The position numbers and the translations under genes are program-made. A stretch of 64,000 nucleotides of DNA, from contig NZ_RJUU01000001.1 in assembly GCF_003751445.1 (NCBI RefSeq), positions 3,973,001-4,037,000 of the forward strand, given 5' to 3'. The stretch comes from Streptomyces sp. 840.1. Lineage in GTDB: Bacteria > Actinomycetota > Actinomycetes > Streptomycetales > Streptomycetaceae. Shown here piece after piece: positions 25,338-34,530 of this stretch (positions within the stretch are counted from its first letter, which is position 1; each line of letters starts with the position of its first letter). The notes beneath the pieces are model-generated. The model was given only the letters and a program-made list of their open reading frames with translations. It was not told where the DNA came from and did not search any database.

Positions 25338-26348
25338 TCAGGACTGGCTGACCTCGGCCGAGAACCAGTCCACGCTCATCCCCGCGCCGGAGGTGATGTC
25401 GGCCCCGGGGGAGGTGCAGCCGCAGACCTTGTCCGGATACGAACCGCCGATCGCCACGTCGAAGATGGCGAAGTACCCGTGGTCGACGGCGGCCTTCCAG
25501 GTCGCGTCGGACACCTCGTTCTGGTTCACCGCGAAGGTCTGGACACCGTCCAGGTAGAAACGCAGATGCTCGGCCGCCGTGTCCCTGCGGTCGACGATCA
25601 CGGAGTACGTGTGGTAGCCCGTCTGGCAGCCGTCGCAGGCCTGCAGCCCGCTGCTGATGCCGTCGGGATCGTGGCACTCACCGGCCCACTGACCGCAGTG
25701 GAAGGTGGTGGAGTGCTGGCTGAGCGCGTTGACGTCCTCCATGATGTCCAGCTCGCCGATGCTCGGCCAGTTGGTGGCCCCGGCCGGGCGGGCGTCGGCG
25801 CCCATCGCCCAGAAGGCCGGCCAGTAGCCGAGCCCGTTGGCCGGGTCGGGCTGCTTCAGGGAGGCGCTGAGCTGCATCTGCCCGCCCGCCGGTGCCGCGA
25901 AGTCGGTGCGCCGGGTCTCCACCCGGCCGGACGTCCAGTGCCCCGATGCGTCCCGTACGGGCTTGATCACCAGGTGGCCCGAGCCGTCCTGGTAGACGTT
26001 CTCCGTCGAGTCCGTCGATGTCTCGATCTCGCCGGTGCCCCAGTTGGCCGCGCCGCCGGGGTAGCTGGTGCCCGTGTCGTAGAGCCAGTCGGCCGTGTCG
26101 AGGCCTGTTCCGCCCGCGCCGTCGAAGTCGTCCCTGAACATGGTGGTCCAGTCGGCGGCCGCGCGGGTTCCCGCCGCCGGTTCGTCGGCCGAGGCGGTGC
26201 CGGAGAGCCAGTCGGGGCCCGCCAGACCCGTGAGTCCGGCCAGCGGCAGGCAGAGCGCGGCGAGCACGGCCGGCAGACGCCGTCGGGGGCGGCGTCGGGG
26301 GGCTGTGGAGGAGCCTGGAAGCCGGGCGAAGAAAGCGATCCTGTTCAT
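25338..26348 (-). CDS. Secreted glycoside hydrolase family 16 enzyme
   Basis: A 336-residue secreted beta-glucanase-fold enzyme. The export signal is Arg-rich (PRRRPRRRLPAVLAALC) and ends near residue 55 at ASA, possibly Tat-dependent. The GH16 sandwich has the active-site motif GELDIMEDVN with both catalytic Glu and the middle Asp. Aromatic segments YWPAFWAMG and HTYSVIVDRR fit the family. Likely substrate is a beta-1,3 or mixed-linked glucan. ATG 26348 is chosen over a longer frame. The promoter holds a TGAGAGCGCTCTCA palindrome. Confidence 0.9.
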   Translation of the reverse strand: MNRIAFFARLPGSSTAPRRRPRRRLPAVLAALCLPLAGLTGLAGPDWLSGTASADEPAAGTRAAADWTTMFRDDFDGAGGTGLDTADWLYDTGTSYPGGAANWGTGEIETSTDSTENVYQDGSGHLVIKPVRDASGHWTSGRVETRRTDFAAPAGGQMQLSASLKQPDPANGLGYWPAFWAMGADARPAGATNWPSIGELDIMEDVNALSQHSTTFHCGQWAGECHDPDGISSGLQACDGCQTGYHTYSVIVDRRDTAAEHLRFYLDGVQTFAVNQNEVSDATWKAAVDHGYFAIFDVAIGGSYPDKVCGCTSPGADITSGAGMSVDWFSAEVSQS

Positions 26349-26383
26349 GTGGGCTGCTTTCGTGGGGTGGGGGGAGCGGAGGC

Positions 26384-26397
26384 TGAGAGCGCTCTCA
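26384..26397. promoter_or_regulatory. LacI/CebR-like operator
   Basis: The perfect 14-bp palindrome TGAGAGCGCTCTCA lies 36 bp upstream of the GH16 start. It differs by two symmetric bases from the Streptomyces CebR box TGGGAGCGCTCCCA (recalled, not searched), so sugar-responsive repression is likely. Confidence 0.75.
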
Positions 26398-26687
26398 ACC
26401 GCCATGCGAACGACTGTCGGGCACGGCGGCCGACCCCGTCAAGGTGCTTGCCGCGTTCACTGCCTGAAGCCAACTCGACCGGGATACGGGCAAGTTGACG
26501 CACGATTCGTGTGCCGCCGGCCGCCCGGCGCCGCTTCCCTCTCCCCCGCTCGCGGGGTGCCGGCTCAGGGCTTGCGGCCGGCTCCGCAGACCGCGTGGCC
26601 CCGCAGGACGTCCGTAGCGTCCGTAGCCGGTCCTGCCTGAGCCCATCGCCCCGAAACGGCCCGCCGGCCCGGCCGGTACCATTCTCC

Positions 26688-27980
26688 GTGACCGATTCCC
26701 TGACCGAGACGACGGACGAGGCCGACGAGCCCGCCCCCCGCGCCCGGATATTCGCCGACCTGACCCCGCTGCGGACCTCCCCCGACTACCGGCGGCTCTG
26801 GTTCGGGAACACGGTCTCCTGGGTCGGGCAGGGGATGACGGCGCTCGCCGTCTCGCTCCAGGTGTACGACCTCACCGGGTCCGCGTTCTCCGTCGGGCTC
26901 ATCGGGTTCTGCTCGCTGGTGCCCCTGGTCGTCTTCGGACTGTACGGCGGTGCCATCGCGGACACCGTCGACCGGCGCAAGCTGGGACTGGCCAGCGCCT
27001 TCGGGTCGTTCGCGCTCTCCGTCGCCCTGGTGGCGATCACCGTCGCCGGGGTGGAGCGGGTGGGGCTCCTGTACGGGGTCGTCGCGCTCCAGGCCGTCTG
27101 CTTCGCGCTCAACTCACCGGCCCGCAGCTCGATGATCGCCCGGCTCCTGCCGGCCGAACAGCTGCCCGCCGCCAATGCGCTGAACTCCATGACCAGCACC
27201 ACGGGCGGGCTCGTCGGACCGATGCTCGGCGGGCTCATCGTCGGCTGGTGGGGGTACCGGGCCGCGTACGGCATCGACGCCGTCACCTTCACCGCCTCGC
27301 TGTACGCGATGTGGCGGCTGCCCTCCATGCTGCCGGACCGGGGCGAGGGCGCCGCCGGGACCGCGAAGCGGGCATCCGTCCTGGACGGGCTGCGGTTCCT
27401 GGGCACCCGGCCCAACCTGCGGATGACCTTCTTCACCGACATGTGCGCCATGGTGCTGGCCAACCCCCGCGCGCTGTTCCCCGTCGTGGCCGTCCTCTGG
27501 TACGGGGGCGACGCGAAGACCACCGGACTGCTGGTCGCCGCCCCGGCCCTGGGCGCGCTGCTGGGCGGGGTGTTCTCCGGCTGGCTGGGGCGGATCCGGC
27601 GGCACGGGCTCGCCGTGCTCCTCGCGGTCGCGAGCTGGGGCACCGCCATCGCGGTGTTCGGGCTGACCCGGCAGCTCTGGCTCGGGCTCGTCTTCCTGGC
27701 ACTCGCGGGGGCCGCCGACACCACCTCGATGGTCTTCCGCAACACGATGCTGCAGGCCGCGGTGCCGGACGACATGCGGGGGCGCCTCCAGGGCGTGTTC
27801 ATCGTCGTCGTGGCGGGCGGCCCCCGGCTCGGGGACTTCCTGGCCGGGTCGGTCGCCGATCTGGTCTCACCCGGTGTGGCCGTCACCGGCGGAGGAATCG
27901 CATGCGTGGCCGGCGTGCTGCTGCTGGCCCTGCGGTGGCCCCGGTTCGCGCGCTACGACGCACACCGTCCCGAGGCCTGA
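26688..27980 (+). CDS. MFS transporter, enterobactin exporter/macrolide efflux type
   Basis: A 430-residue major facilitator with 11-12 hydrophobic helices. It begins LRTSPDYRRLWFGNTVSWVG, and has the cytoplasmic loop motif GGAIADTVDRRKLG near 90 and NSPARSSMIARLLP near 145, features of the EntS/MefA group. It is likely a drug or siderophore exporter. GTG 26688 is preferred; an upstream frame from 26511 reads through GC-rich non-family sequence. It is monocistronic, with no regulator beside it. Confidence 0.87.
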   Translation: MTDSLTETTDEADEPAPRARIFADLTPLRTSPDYRRLWFGNTVSWVGQGMTALAVSLQVYDLTGSAFSVGLIGFCSLVPLVVFGLYGGAIADTVDRRKLGLASAFGSFALSVALVAITVAGVERVGLLYGVVALQAVCFALNSPARSSMIARLLPAEQLPAANALNSMTSTTGGLVGPMLGGLIVGWWGYRAAYGIDAVTFTASLYAMWRLPSMLPDRGEGAAGTAKRASVLDGLRFLGTRPNLRMTFFTDMCAMVLANPRALFPVVAVLWYGGDAKTTGLLVAAPALGALLGGVFSGWLGRIRRHGLAVLLAVASWGTAIAVFGLTRQLWLGLVFLALAGAADTTSMVFRNTMLQAAVPDDMRGRLQGVFIVVVAGGPRLGDFLAGSVADLVSPGVAVTGGGIACVAGVLLLALRWPRFARYDAHRPEA

Positions 27981-28023
27981 GGCGTCTCACGGAGCCGGGG
28001 CGGTCAGACAGACCGGCCGCCGC

Positions 28024-28821
28024 TCAGGCCACGTCCGTGACCTTCGGCATCTCGCCGCCCGTCGTCGTCCCGTCGATCAGCGAGAACGGCGCGCCCTGCG
28101 GGTCGGTCAGGGCCGCGAACCGGCCGAACGGGATGGTGAGCGGGCCGAACCGGAGCTGGGCCCCGAGCGCCTCGGCCTTCGCCACCGCCGCGTCGCAGTC
28201 CGCGACGGTGAAGTACACGTTCAGGTACGGAGGCACCTCCGGGGGGAAGCCCTCCGTCATCCTCATCCGGCCCAGCACCGGGTCCGCGCCCAGGTCGTAG
28301 AGCGTGAAGTCGACCGTGTCGTCCTCCACCCGCTTCACCCCGTACCCGAACACGGCACGGAAGAAGGGGTCCGCCTTCTCCGGCTCCCGGGTGAAGACCT
28401 CGGCCCAGCTGTAGGCGCCCGGTACGTTGCGCGCGCCGAACCCCTCGTGGCTGCCCGCCTGCCACACGCCGAACGCCGTCCCGCCCGGGTCGCGGGCCAG
28501 CACCATCGTGCCGAACTCCCCGACTTGCATGGGCTCCACCAGCACCTCGCCGCCGTTCTCGCGGATCTTCGCCGCGGTGGCGGCGGCATCCGGCGAGGCG
28601 AGGTACAGCGTCCAGGCGGCCGGTACCTCCTGGCCGGGCATCGGAGGCATCAGGGCGGCGACCGCCCTGCCGTCCACGTACGCCTGGGTGTAGTTGCCGA
28701 ACTCGGGCAGCGAGTCGCCGTAGGTCCACCCCAGCAGCTCACCGTAGAAGCGCTTCGCACCCTCGATGTCACCGAACGTCGCATCGGCCCAGCACGGAGT
28801 GCCCTCTGATTCTGCGGCCAT
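28024..28821 (-). CDS. VOC-family (glyoxalase fold) protein with two domains
   Basis: A 265-residue protein with two glyoxalase/bleomycin-resistance folds in tandem. The first opens WADATFGDIEGAKRFYGELL, the second WAEVFTREPEKADPFFRAVF; each has the DP(G/Q)G end strand (RDPGGTAFGVW, TDPQGAPFSLI). Metal ligands are only partly conserved, so it may bind a ligand without catalysis. Start ATG 28821. It stands alone; the 71-bp upstream gap has an AT-rich patch around 28880. Confidence 0.87.
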   Translation of the reverse strand: MAAESEGTPCWADATFGDIEGAKRFYGELLGWTYGDSLPEFGNYTQAYVDGRAVAALMPPMPGQEVPAAWTLYLASPDAAATAAKIRENGGEVLVEPMQVGEFGTMVLARDPGGTAFGVWQAGSHEGFGARNVPGAYSWAEVFTREPEKADPFFRAVFGYGVKRVEDDTVDFTLYDLGADPVLGRMRMTEGFPPEVPPYLNVYFTVADCDAAVAKAEALGAQLRFGPLTIPFGRFAALTDPQGAPFSLIDGTTTGGEMPKVTDVA

Positions 28822-28892
28822 GACCTGGCCTCTTTCCTCACTCGGAGACGTGTTCCTGAGCCCGTCGCGGGCTGTCCCCTTTATTACGCTAT

Positions 28893-30326
28893 CTACCCCT
28901 CGCTTCCTGTGCGCGTCGAGCCCGTGTCCGCGCCCGGCGGCGGGCCGGGCCTCACGACGGAGCGGGCGACGCCCAGCTCCACCAGGTCCTGCGGGCGCAG
29001 CCGCAACTGGTCGGCCGTGGCGTGCACCTGGTCCGGGGAGCGCTTCAGGATCGCCGCCGCGAGCTCCGGGGCGATCACCGAGAAGTAGCTGTCGGCGGTG
29101 ACGTGGGTGTTGCCCGGTGCGGCCAGGGCCAGCGCGCCGCCCGAACCGCCCTCGCCGATCACCAGGGTCGTGACCGGGACCCGGGCGGCCGCGATCGCCG
29201 CGAACGCGTCCGCGATGGCCGCGCCCGCACCGGCCCGTTCCGCCTCGGCGTCGTTGGCGGCCCCGGGGGTGTCGACCAGGGTGAGGACGGGGATGCCGAG
29301 CCGGTCGGCCAGCCTGATCACCCGGGCCGCCGTGCGGTAGCCGGCCGGGCGGGTCGCGGTGCCGCACTGGGCGACGTACGCGACGGGCCGCCCCCCGCTG
29401 CCCCCGGCCCCCGCACTTCCCTCATTCCCCTCATTCCCCTCGCGCAGTCCGAAGCCGCAGAGCAGCCCGGGGTCCCTCCCCCCGCAGCGGTCCCCGTCGA
29501 GCGGTAGCCGTGTACCGAAGTACGCGTCCAGATACGCCTCGGCGCGCGGCCGTGACGCGGACCGGGCCCGGAGCACCGCGTCCCAGCCGGTGGGCGGGAG
29601 CCCGGTCCGGGAGAGTGCGGCGGGCACCGGGGCGGGTACCGGGGGCGCGGTGGCCGGGCGGGTCAGCGCCCCCAGCCAGCGGCCCAGGGTCGCGGCCAGC
29701 TCCTGCGGCGGGACGATCGCGTCGATCTGGCCAGCCGCCAGCTGGCCCTCTGCGGTGTACGCGGCCGGGTCCGCGCCGGGCGGCCGCACCCGGGAGCCCG
29801 CGAAGCCGACCTGCGCCCCGGGCAGCGCCAGGATCACATCGGCGCCCGCGCCCAGGGTCGCCCAGCCACCACCCGTCGTCGGGTCGCGCAGGACCGCGAG
29901 CTGCGCCGGTCCGGCCGCCCGCAGCCGGGCCGACGCGGCGGCCACCCGGTGCAGCTGGGTGAGCGCGATCATGCCCTCCTGCATCCGGCTGCCGCCCGTT
30001 GCGATCAGCGAGACGAGGGGAAGACGCCGGGAGGCGGCCTCCTCGTAGGCCGCCTCCAGCCGGTCCCCGGTGCGCCGGCCGAGCGAGCCGCCCAGGAAGC
30101 CGAACTCGAAGGAGACCAGCACACAGCGGTGGCCGCCGACGGTGGCGAGGCCGTGCACGACGGACTCCCGCTCGCCGGTGCGGGCGGTGGCCCGTGCCCG
30201 GGAGTCCGCGTATCCGGTCCAGTCGAGCGGGCCGTCGGCCGAGGTGTCCTCGCGCGGTGCGGTGGACTCGGTGAAGTCGGCGGTGACGGCGGCGATCGCC
30301 GCACGGGCGGAGCGCCGGTCAGCCAT
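28893..30326 (-). CDS. Acyl-CoA carboxyltransferase, fused beta-alpha type
   Basis: A 477-residue protein joining the two crotonase-like halves of an acetyl-CoA carboxylase carboxyltransferase. The N-terminal half has FEFGFLGGSLGRRTGDRLEA and SLIATGGSRMQEGM, the carboxybiotin-side oxyanion hole. The C-terminal half has LVDTPGAANDAEAERAG and GEGGSGGALALA, the acyl-CoA-side motifs. The zinc finger of AccD is absent. A Gly/Glu/Asn repeat (EGNEGNEGSAGAGG) links the halves. It overlaps the malonyl-CoA synthetase gene by 8 bp, so the pair likely manages malonyl-type CoA pools. Confidence 0.82.
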   Translation of the reverse strand: MADRRSARAAIAAVTADFTESTAPREDTSADGPLDWTGYADSRARATARTGERESVVHGLATVGGHRCVLVSFEFGFLGGSLGRRTGDRLEAAYEEAASRRLPLVSLIATGGSRMQEGMIALTQLHRVAAASARLRAAGPAQLAVLRDPTTGGGWATLGAGADVILALPGAQVGFAGSRVRPPGADPAAYTAEGQLAAGQIDAIVPPQELAATLGRWLGALTRPATAPPVPAPVPAALSRTGLPPTGWDAVLRARSASRPRAEAYLDAYFGTRLPLDGDRCGGRDPGLLCGFGLREGNEGNEGSAGAGGSGGRPVAYVAQCGTATRPAGYRTAARVIRLADRLGIPVLTLVDTPGAANDAEAERAGAGAAIADAFAAIAAARVPVTTLVIGEGGSGGALALAAPGNTHVTADSYFSVIAPELAAAILKRSPDQVHATADQLRLRPQDLVELGVARSVVRPGPPPGADTGSTRTGSEG

Positions 30327-31779
30327 GGAGCGACCGCTTCATGATCTTGCCCAGGTCGTTGCGCGGCAGCGCGTCCAGGTAGCGGACGGTGCGCGGCCGC
30401 TTGTGCGGGGAGAGCTGGGCGGCGACGTGGCCGGCGAGTTCGTCGGCCGGGGGCGGTGAGCCGGGGTCGGCCGGGACCACCCAGGCGACGATCCGCTCGC
30501 CCAGGTCCGGGTCGGGTTCGCCGGTGACGGCGGCCTCGCGGACGCCGGGGTGGTCCAGCAGGGCGTTCTCGATCTCGCCCGCGCCGATCTTGTAACCGCC
30601 GCTCTTGATCAGGTCGGTGGCCTTGCGGCCGACGATCCGTACGTACCCGTCGGGGTCGAGCGTGGCCATGTCCCCGGTGCGGAACCAGCCGTCGGCGGTG
30701 AGCGCTGCGGCCGTCGCGTCGGGGCGGTTGAGGTAGCCGGTGAACAGGTTCGGGCCGCGCACCTGGATCTCGCCGATGGACGCGGGGTCGGTGAGGGCGC
30801 TGCCGTCCTCCTCGACCAGGCGGAGTTCGACGCCGCGCAGCGGGCCGCCGACGGTGCCGGGGCGCGGTTCGCCGTCGGCCCGTACGCCCGTGTTTATGAG
30901 CGTCTCCGTCATGCCGTACCGCTCGATGACCCGGCGGCCGGTCGCCGCCGCGATCCGCTCGTGGTCGTGGACCGGGAGCGCCGCCGAGCCGGAGACCAGG
31001 AGCCGGGCGCCCGCGAGGGCCTTCGTCAGCCCGCCGGACGCGGTGGGGTCGGCAAGCGCTTCCGCGATGCGGTGGTACATCGTCGGCACACCGAACAGCA
31101 TCGTGCCGCCCGACTCCAGCTCCCGGGCCACGCCCTCGGTGGAGAACCGCCCGAGGTGGCGCACCGAACCGCCCCGCCGCAGCGGGCCCAGGATGCCGAG
31201 GATCAGGCCGTGCACGTGGAACAGCGGCAGCGCGTGGACCAGGACGTCGTCGCCGGTCCACTGCCAGGCGTCCTCCAGCGCGTCCAGGGTGGCGGCGATG
31301 GCCCGGCGCGGCAGGACCGCGCCCTTGGGCGGGCCGGTGGTGCCCGAGGTGTACACGATCAGGGCGGGGGACTCGGGGGAGGGCTCGGGGAAGGAGGCGG
31401 CGGGGGGCTGCGGTGCGGCGGCCGTGTCCACGTCGACCCGGGTCAGCGCGGCCAGTGCGGGCGGCAGTACGTCACCGGCCGCCGCCAGCACCGTGGTGGG
31501 CGCGCTGTCGGAGACGATGTGGGCCAGCTCCCGCTCGCCCGTCTTCGGGTTGAGCGGTACGGCGGGCACGCCCGCCCGTAGCGCGGCGACCACCGCGACC
31601 ACCGTCTCCGGGGTCGCGGTGGCCCAGACGGCTACCCGCCCGGCCTGTGCGATCCGGGTGGCGAGTGCGTCCGCCGCTGCGGCCAACCGGGCGTAACCGA
31701 GGGACTGTTCACCGAACCGGACGGCTTCACGGGTGGCCGGCGAACCGGCGGGGTCCTGGAGTGCAGGCAAGAGTGACAT
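30319..31779 (-). CDS. matB: Malonyl-CoA synthetase
   Basis: A 486-residue acyl-adenylating enzyme that ligates malonate (or methylmalonate) to CoA. It has the AMP-binding loop VYTSGTTGPPKGA near 146, the A5 segment ERYGMTETLINTGVRADGEP, the A8 hinge GRKATDLIKSGGYKIG and the final catalytic Lys in RNDLGKIMKRSL. The whole sequence closely follows what I remember of S. coelicolor MatB. Start ATG 31779, preceded directly by an in-frame GTG. It leads the two-gene operon with the carboxyltransferase. Malonyl-CoA supply for polyketide or fatty acid synthesis is the expected role. Confidence 0.88.
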   Translation of the reverse strand: MSLLPALQDPAGSPATREAVRFGEQSLGYARLAAAADALATRIAQAGRVAVWATATPETVVAVVAALRAGVPAVPLNPKTGERELAHIVSDSAPTTVLAAAGDVLPPALAALTRVDVDTAAAPQPPAASFPEPSPESPALIVYTSGTTGPPKGAVLPRRAIAATLDALEDAWQWTGDDVLVHALPLFHVHGLILGILGPLRRGGSVRHLGRFSTEGVARELESGGTMLFGVPTMYHRIAEALADPTASGGLTKALAGARLLVSGSAALPVHDHERIAAATGRRVIERYGMTETLINTGVRADGEPRPGTVGGPLRGVELRLVEEDGSALTDPASIGEIQVRGPNLFTGYLNRPDATAAALTADGWFRTGDMATLDPDGYVRIVGRKATDLIKSGGYKIGAGEIENALLDHPGVREAAVTGEPDPDLGERIVAWVVPADPGSPPPADELAGHVAAQLSPHKRPRTVRYLDALPRNDLGKIMKRSLHG

Positions 31780-31885
31780 CACTCTGCGAACCCTAGAGAG
31801 GTGAAGCGCTTCCGTCCTCGGAACGTGTCCCGCAACCGGTGCCGGATGGCTGTACGGGGCATCCGGCGGGGATTTGGATACGACC

Positions 31886-31920
31886 TTGACAAATTAATTT
31901 TGCGTTGCCAGCATGCAAAA
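31886..31920 (+). promoter_or_regulatory. Promoter and inverted repeat for the carbohydrate operon
   Basis: A consensus -35 TTGACA at 31886 opens an unusually AT-rich stretch. TTTTGC (31898) and GCAAAA (31915) form an inverted repeat across the expected -10 area, a natural place for a sugar-responsive repressor (ROK, GntR or LacI type). Confidence 0.5.
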
Positions 31921-32061
31921 AGTTCACTCCGGCAGGGCATCTCGGCGCGGCGCGAAGCAAGAACCGGTTCGCATCGCCGCCCCTCCGGCAGCACACGCAC
32001 GTCGCAAAGCGCGACAGCGCCTTGCCTGACAACCCCACGCACCGTCAGGAAGGAAGCGTTC

Positions 32062-34524
32062 ATGCCTCTGTCCCCACCCCTGTGGTCCAGGGTCCTCACG
32101 GCCCTCACCCTGGTGGCCACCGGTGGTCTCGCCGCCGGTACCGCCGTGGCCGCGCCTGCGGCGCCCACCGCGCAGCACATCCGGGCCGACATCCCGGCCG
32201 CCGACTACCAGCAGGTCCAACTGGCCCTCGGGCCTGACGAGTTGGGCGAGGCCATGTCTCTTGCCGTGCTCCCGGACAAGTCGGTCGTCCACACTGCCCG
32301 GGACGGCACGGTCCGGCTGACCGACGCCGCCGGGACGACGAAGACGTCCGCCAAGCTCAATGTCTACACGCATGACGAGGAGGGGCTGCAGGGCGTCGCG
32401 GCCGACCCGGACTTCGCCACCAACCGCTACCTCTACCTCTATTACTCACCCGTGCTGAACACCCCGGCCGGTGACGCCCCGGTGACGGGCACCGCCGCCG
32501 ACTTCGAGGCCTGGAAGGGCCACCTGAACCTCTCCAGGTTCACGATGAAGGCCGACGGCACCCTCGACACCGCGAGCGAGAAGGTCCTGCTCGAAGTCGG
32601 CAACGACCGGGGCCAGTGCTGTCACGTCGGCGGTGACATCGACTTCGACGCCGCCGGGAACCTCTACCTGACCACCGGCGACGACACCAACCCCTTCGAG
32701 TCGGCCGGTTACGCGCCGATCGACGAACGCACCGAACGCAACCCGCAGTTCGACGCCCAGCGCTCCTCCGGCAACACCAACGACCTGCGCGGCAAGCTGC
32801 TGCGGATCAAGCCGACCGCCGACGGCGGCTACACCGTCCCGGCCGGCAACCTCTTCGCCCCCGGCACGGAGAAGACCCGCCCGGAGATCTACGCGATGGG
32901 CTTCCGCAACCCGTTCCGGATGTCCGTCGACAAGCCGACCGGCACCGTCTACGTGGGCGACTACGGCCCCGACGCCGGCACCACCGACGCCAACCGGGGC
33001 CCCGGCGGCCAGGTCGAGTTCGACCGCGTCACCGGCCCCGGCAACTTCGGCTGGCCGTACTGCACGGGCACCAACACCACCTCGGAGGCGTACAACGAGT
33101 ACACCTTCCCGAGCGGCCCGTCCGGTGCGAAGTACGACTGCGCGGGCGGCCCGGCCAACAACTCCTTCCGCAACACCGGCCGGCCGAAGCTGCCCGCCGT
33201 GAAGTCCGCCTGGATCAAGTACGGCGGTGACTCGGGCACTCCGCCCGAGTTCGGCGGCGGTTCCGAATCGCCGATGGCCGGACCCGTCTACCACTACGAC
33301 GCGGACCTCGACTCGGGCGTGAAGTTCCCCGAGTCCCTCGACGGCCGCTTCTTCGCCACCGAGTACGGCCGTAAGTGGATCAAGCCGATCGAGGTGAAGG
33401 CCGACGGCTCACCCGGGACGATCGACACCTTCCCGTGGACCGGCACCCAGGTCATGGACTCCGCGTTCGGCCCGGACGGCGCGCTGTACGTCCTGGACTA
33501 CGGCACCGGCTCCGGCAACCAGGCGCTGTACCGCGTCGAGTACCTGGCGGGCAGCAACCGCTCCCCGGTCGCCAAGGCCGCCGCGGACCGCACCTCCGGA
33601 CCCACCCCGCTCGACGTCGCCTTCTCGGCGGCCGGCAGCGCGGACCCCGAGGGCGGGGCACTGAGCTACTCCTGGGACTTCGGGGACGGCGCCACCTCCA
33701 CCGACGCGAACCCGCACCACACCTACACCACCGCCGGAACCTTCAACCCGACCCTCACGGTCACCGACCCCGACGGACTCACCGGCACCGCCAGCCTCGT
33801 CGTGACGGCAGGCAACACCGCCCCCACGGTCACCCTCACCACCCCTGCCGACGGGAAGCTCTTCTCCTTCGGTGACTCCGTGCCGTTCACCGTCACGGTC
33901 ACCGATCCCGAGGACGGGGCCGTCGACTGCTCGAAGGTCAAGGTGACCTACCTCCTGGGCCACGACAGCCACCGCCACCAGATCACCTCGAAGAACGGCT
34001 GCTCCGGCACCATCGACGTACCCGTCGACGGCGAGCACGACAGCGCCGCCAACATCTACGGGGTCTTCGACGCCGAGTACACCGACGCCGGCGGGCTCAC
34101 CGGCCACGGTGACAGCATCCTCCAGCCCCGCCACCGGCAGGCCGAGCACTTCGCCGCCCAGTCCGGCATCGAGCCCGCCCAGCACGGAGCGGCGGAGGGC
34201 GGCGCCACCGTCGGCTTCACCGACAACGGCGACTGGATCTCCTTCGAGCCGTACGCCCTCGCCGACGCCACCGGCATCTCGGCCCGGGTCTCCTCCGCCG
34301 GTCCCGGCGGCACGCTGGAGGTGCGCGCGGGTTCCCCCACCGGCACCCTGCTCTCCACCCTGACCGTCGCACCCACCGGCGGCTGGGAGACCTTCACCGA
34401 CGTCTCGGCGGACGTGAGCAACGCGCCCGCGGGCACCACCGAACTCTTCCTCGTCTTCAAGGGGCCCACGGGCCAGGGGAACCTGTTCGACCTGGACGCC
34501 TTCACCTTCGAGACGCAGGGGTGA
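32062..34524 (+). CDS. Secreted PQQ-type sugar dehydrogenase with PKD and CBM6 modules
   Basis: An 820-residue secreted multidomain protein. The signal peptide covers residues 1-32 (ending AVAAPA). A soluble glucose/sorbosone-dehydrogenase beta-propeller follows at about 45-490, with THDEEGLQGVAADPDF, the Ca/PQQ-side QCCHVGGDIDFDAAGNLY, IYAMGFRNPFRMSVD and NFGWPYC. A PKD domain (SYSWDFGDG) is at about 500-585, an Ig-like region at 590-690, and a CBM6 sandwich (GATVGFTDNGDWISFEPY) to the end. ATG 32062 has GGAAGGAAG upstream. The gene is coupled (6-bp gap) to the ThuA-GH99 fusion. Oxidation of an extracellular sugar or glycan is likely; cofactor use is inferred from the fold. Confidence 0.87.
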   Translation: MPLSPPLWSRVLTALTLVATGGLAAGTAVAAPAAPTAQHIRADIPAADYQQVQLALGPDELGEAMSLAVLPDKSVVHTARDGTVRLTDAAGTTKTSAKLNVYTHDEEGLQGVAADPDFATNRYLYLYYSPVLNTPAGDAPVTGTAADFEAWKGHLNLSRFTMKADGTLDTASEKVLLEVGNDRGQCCHVGGDIDFDAAGNLYLTTGDDTNPFESAGYAPIDERTERNPQFDAQRSSGNTNDLRGKLLRIKPTADGGYTVPAGNLFAPGTEKTRPEIYAMGFRNPFRMSVDKPTGTVYVGDYGPDAGTTDANRGPGGQVEFDRVTGPGNFGWPYCTGTNTTSEAYNEYTFPSGPSGAKYDCAGGPANNSFRNTGRPKLPAVKSAWIKYGGDSGTPPEFGGGSESPMAGPVYHYDADLDSGVKFPESLDGRFFATEYGRKWIKPIEVKADGSPGTIDTFPWTGTQVMDSAFGPDGALYVLDYGTGSGNQALYRVEYLAGSNRSPVAKAAADRTSGPTPLDVAFSAAGSADPEGGALSYSWDFGDGATSTDANPHHTYTTAGTFNPTLTVTDPDGLTGTASLVVTAGNTAPTVTLTTPADGKLFSFGDSVPFTVTVTDPEDGAVDCSKVKVTYLLGHDSHRHQITSKNGCSGTIDVPVDGEHDSAANIYGVFDAEYTDAGGLTGHGDSILQPRHRQAEHFAAQSGIEPAQHGAAEGGATVGFTDNGDWISFEPYALADATGISARVSSAGPGGTLEVRAGSPTGTLLSTLTVAPTGGWETFTDVSADVSNAPAGTTELFLVFKGPTGQGNLFDLDAFTFETQG

Positions 34525-34530
34525 CGGCAC

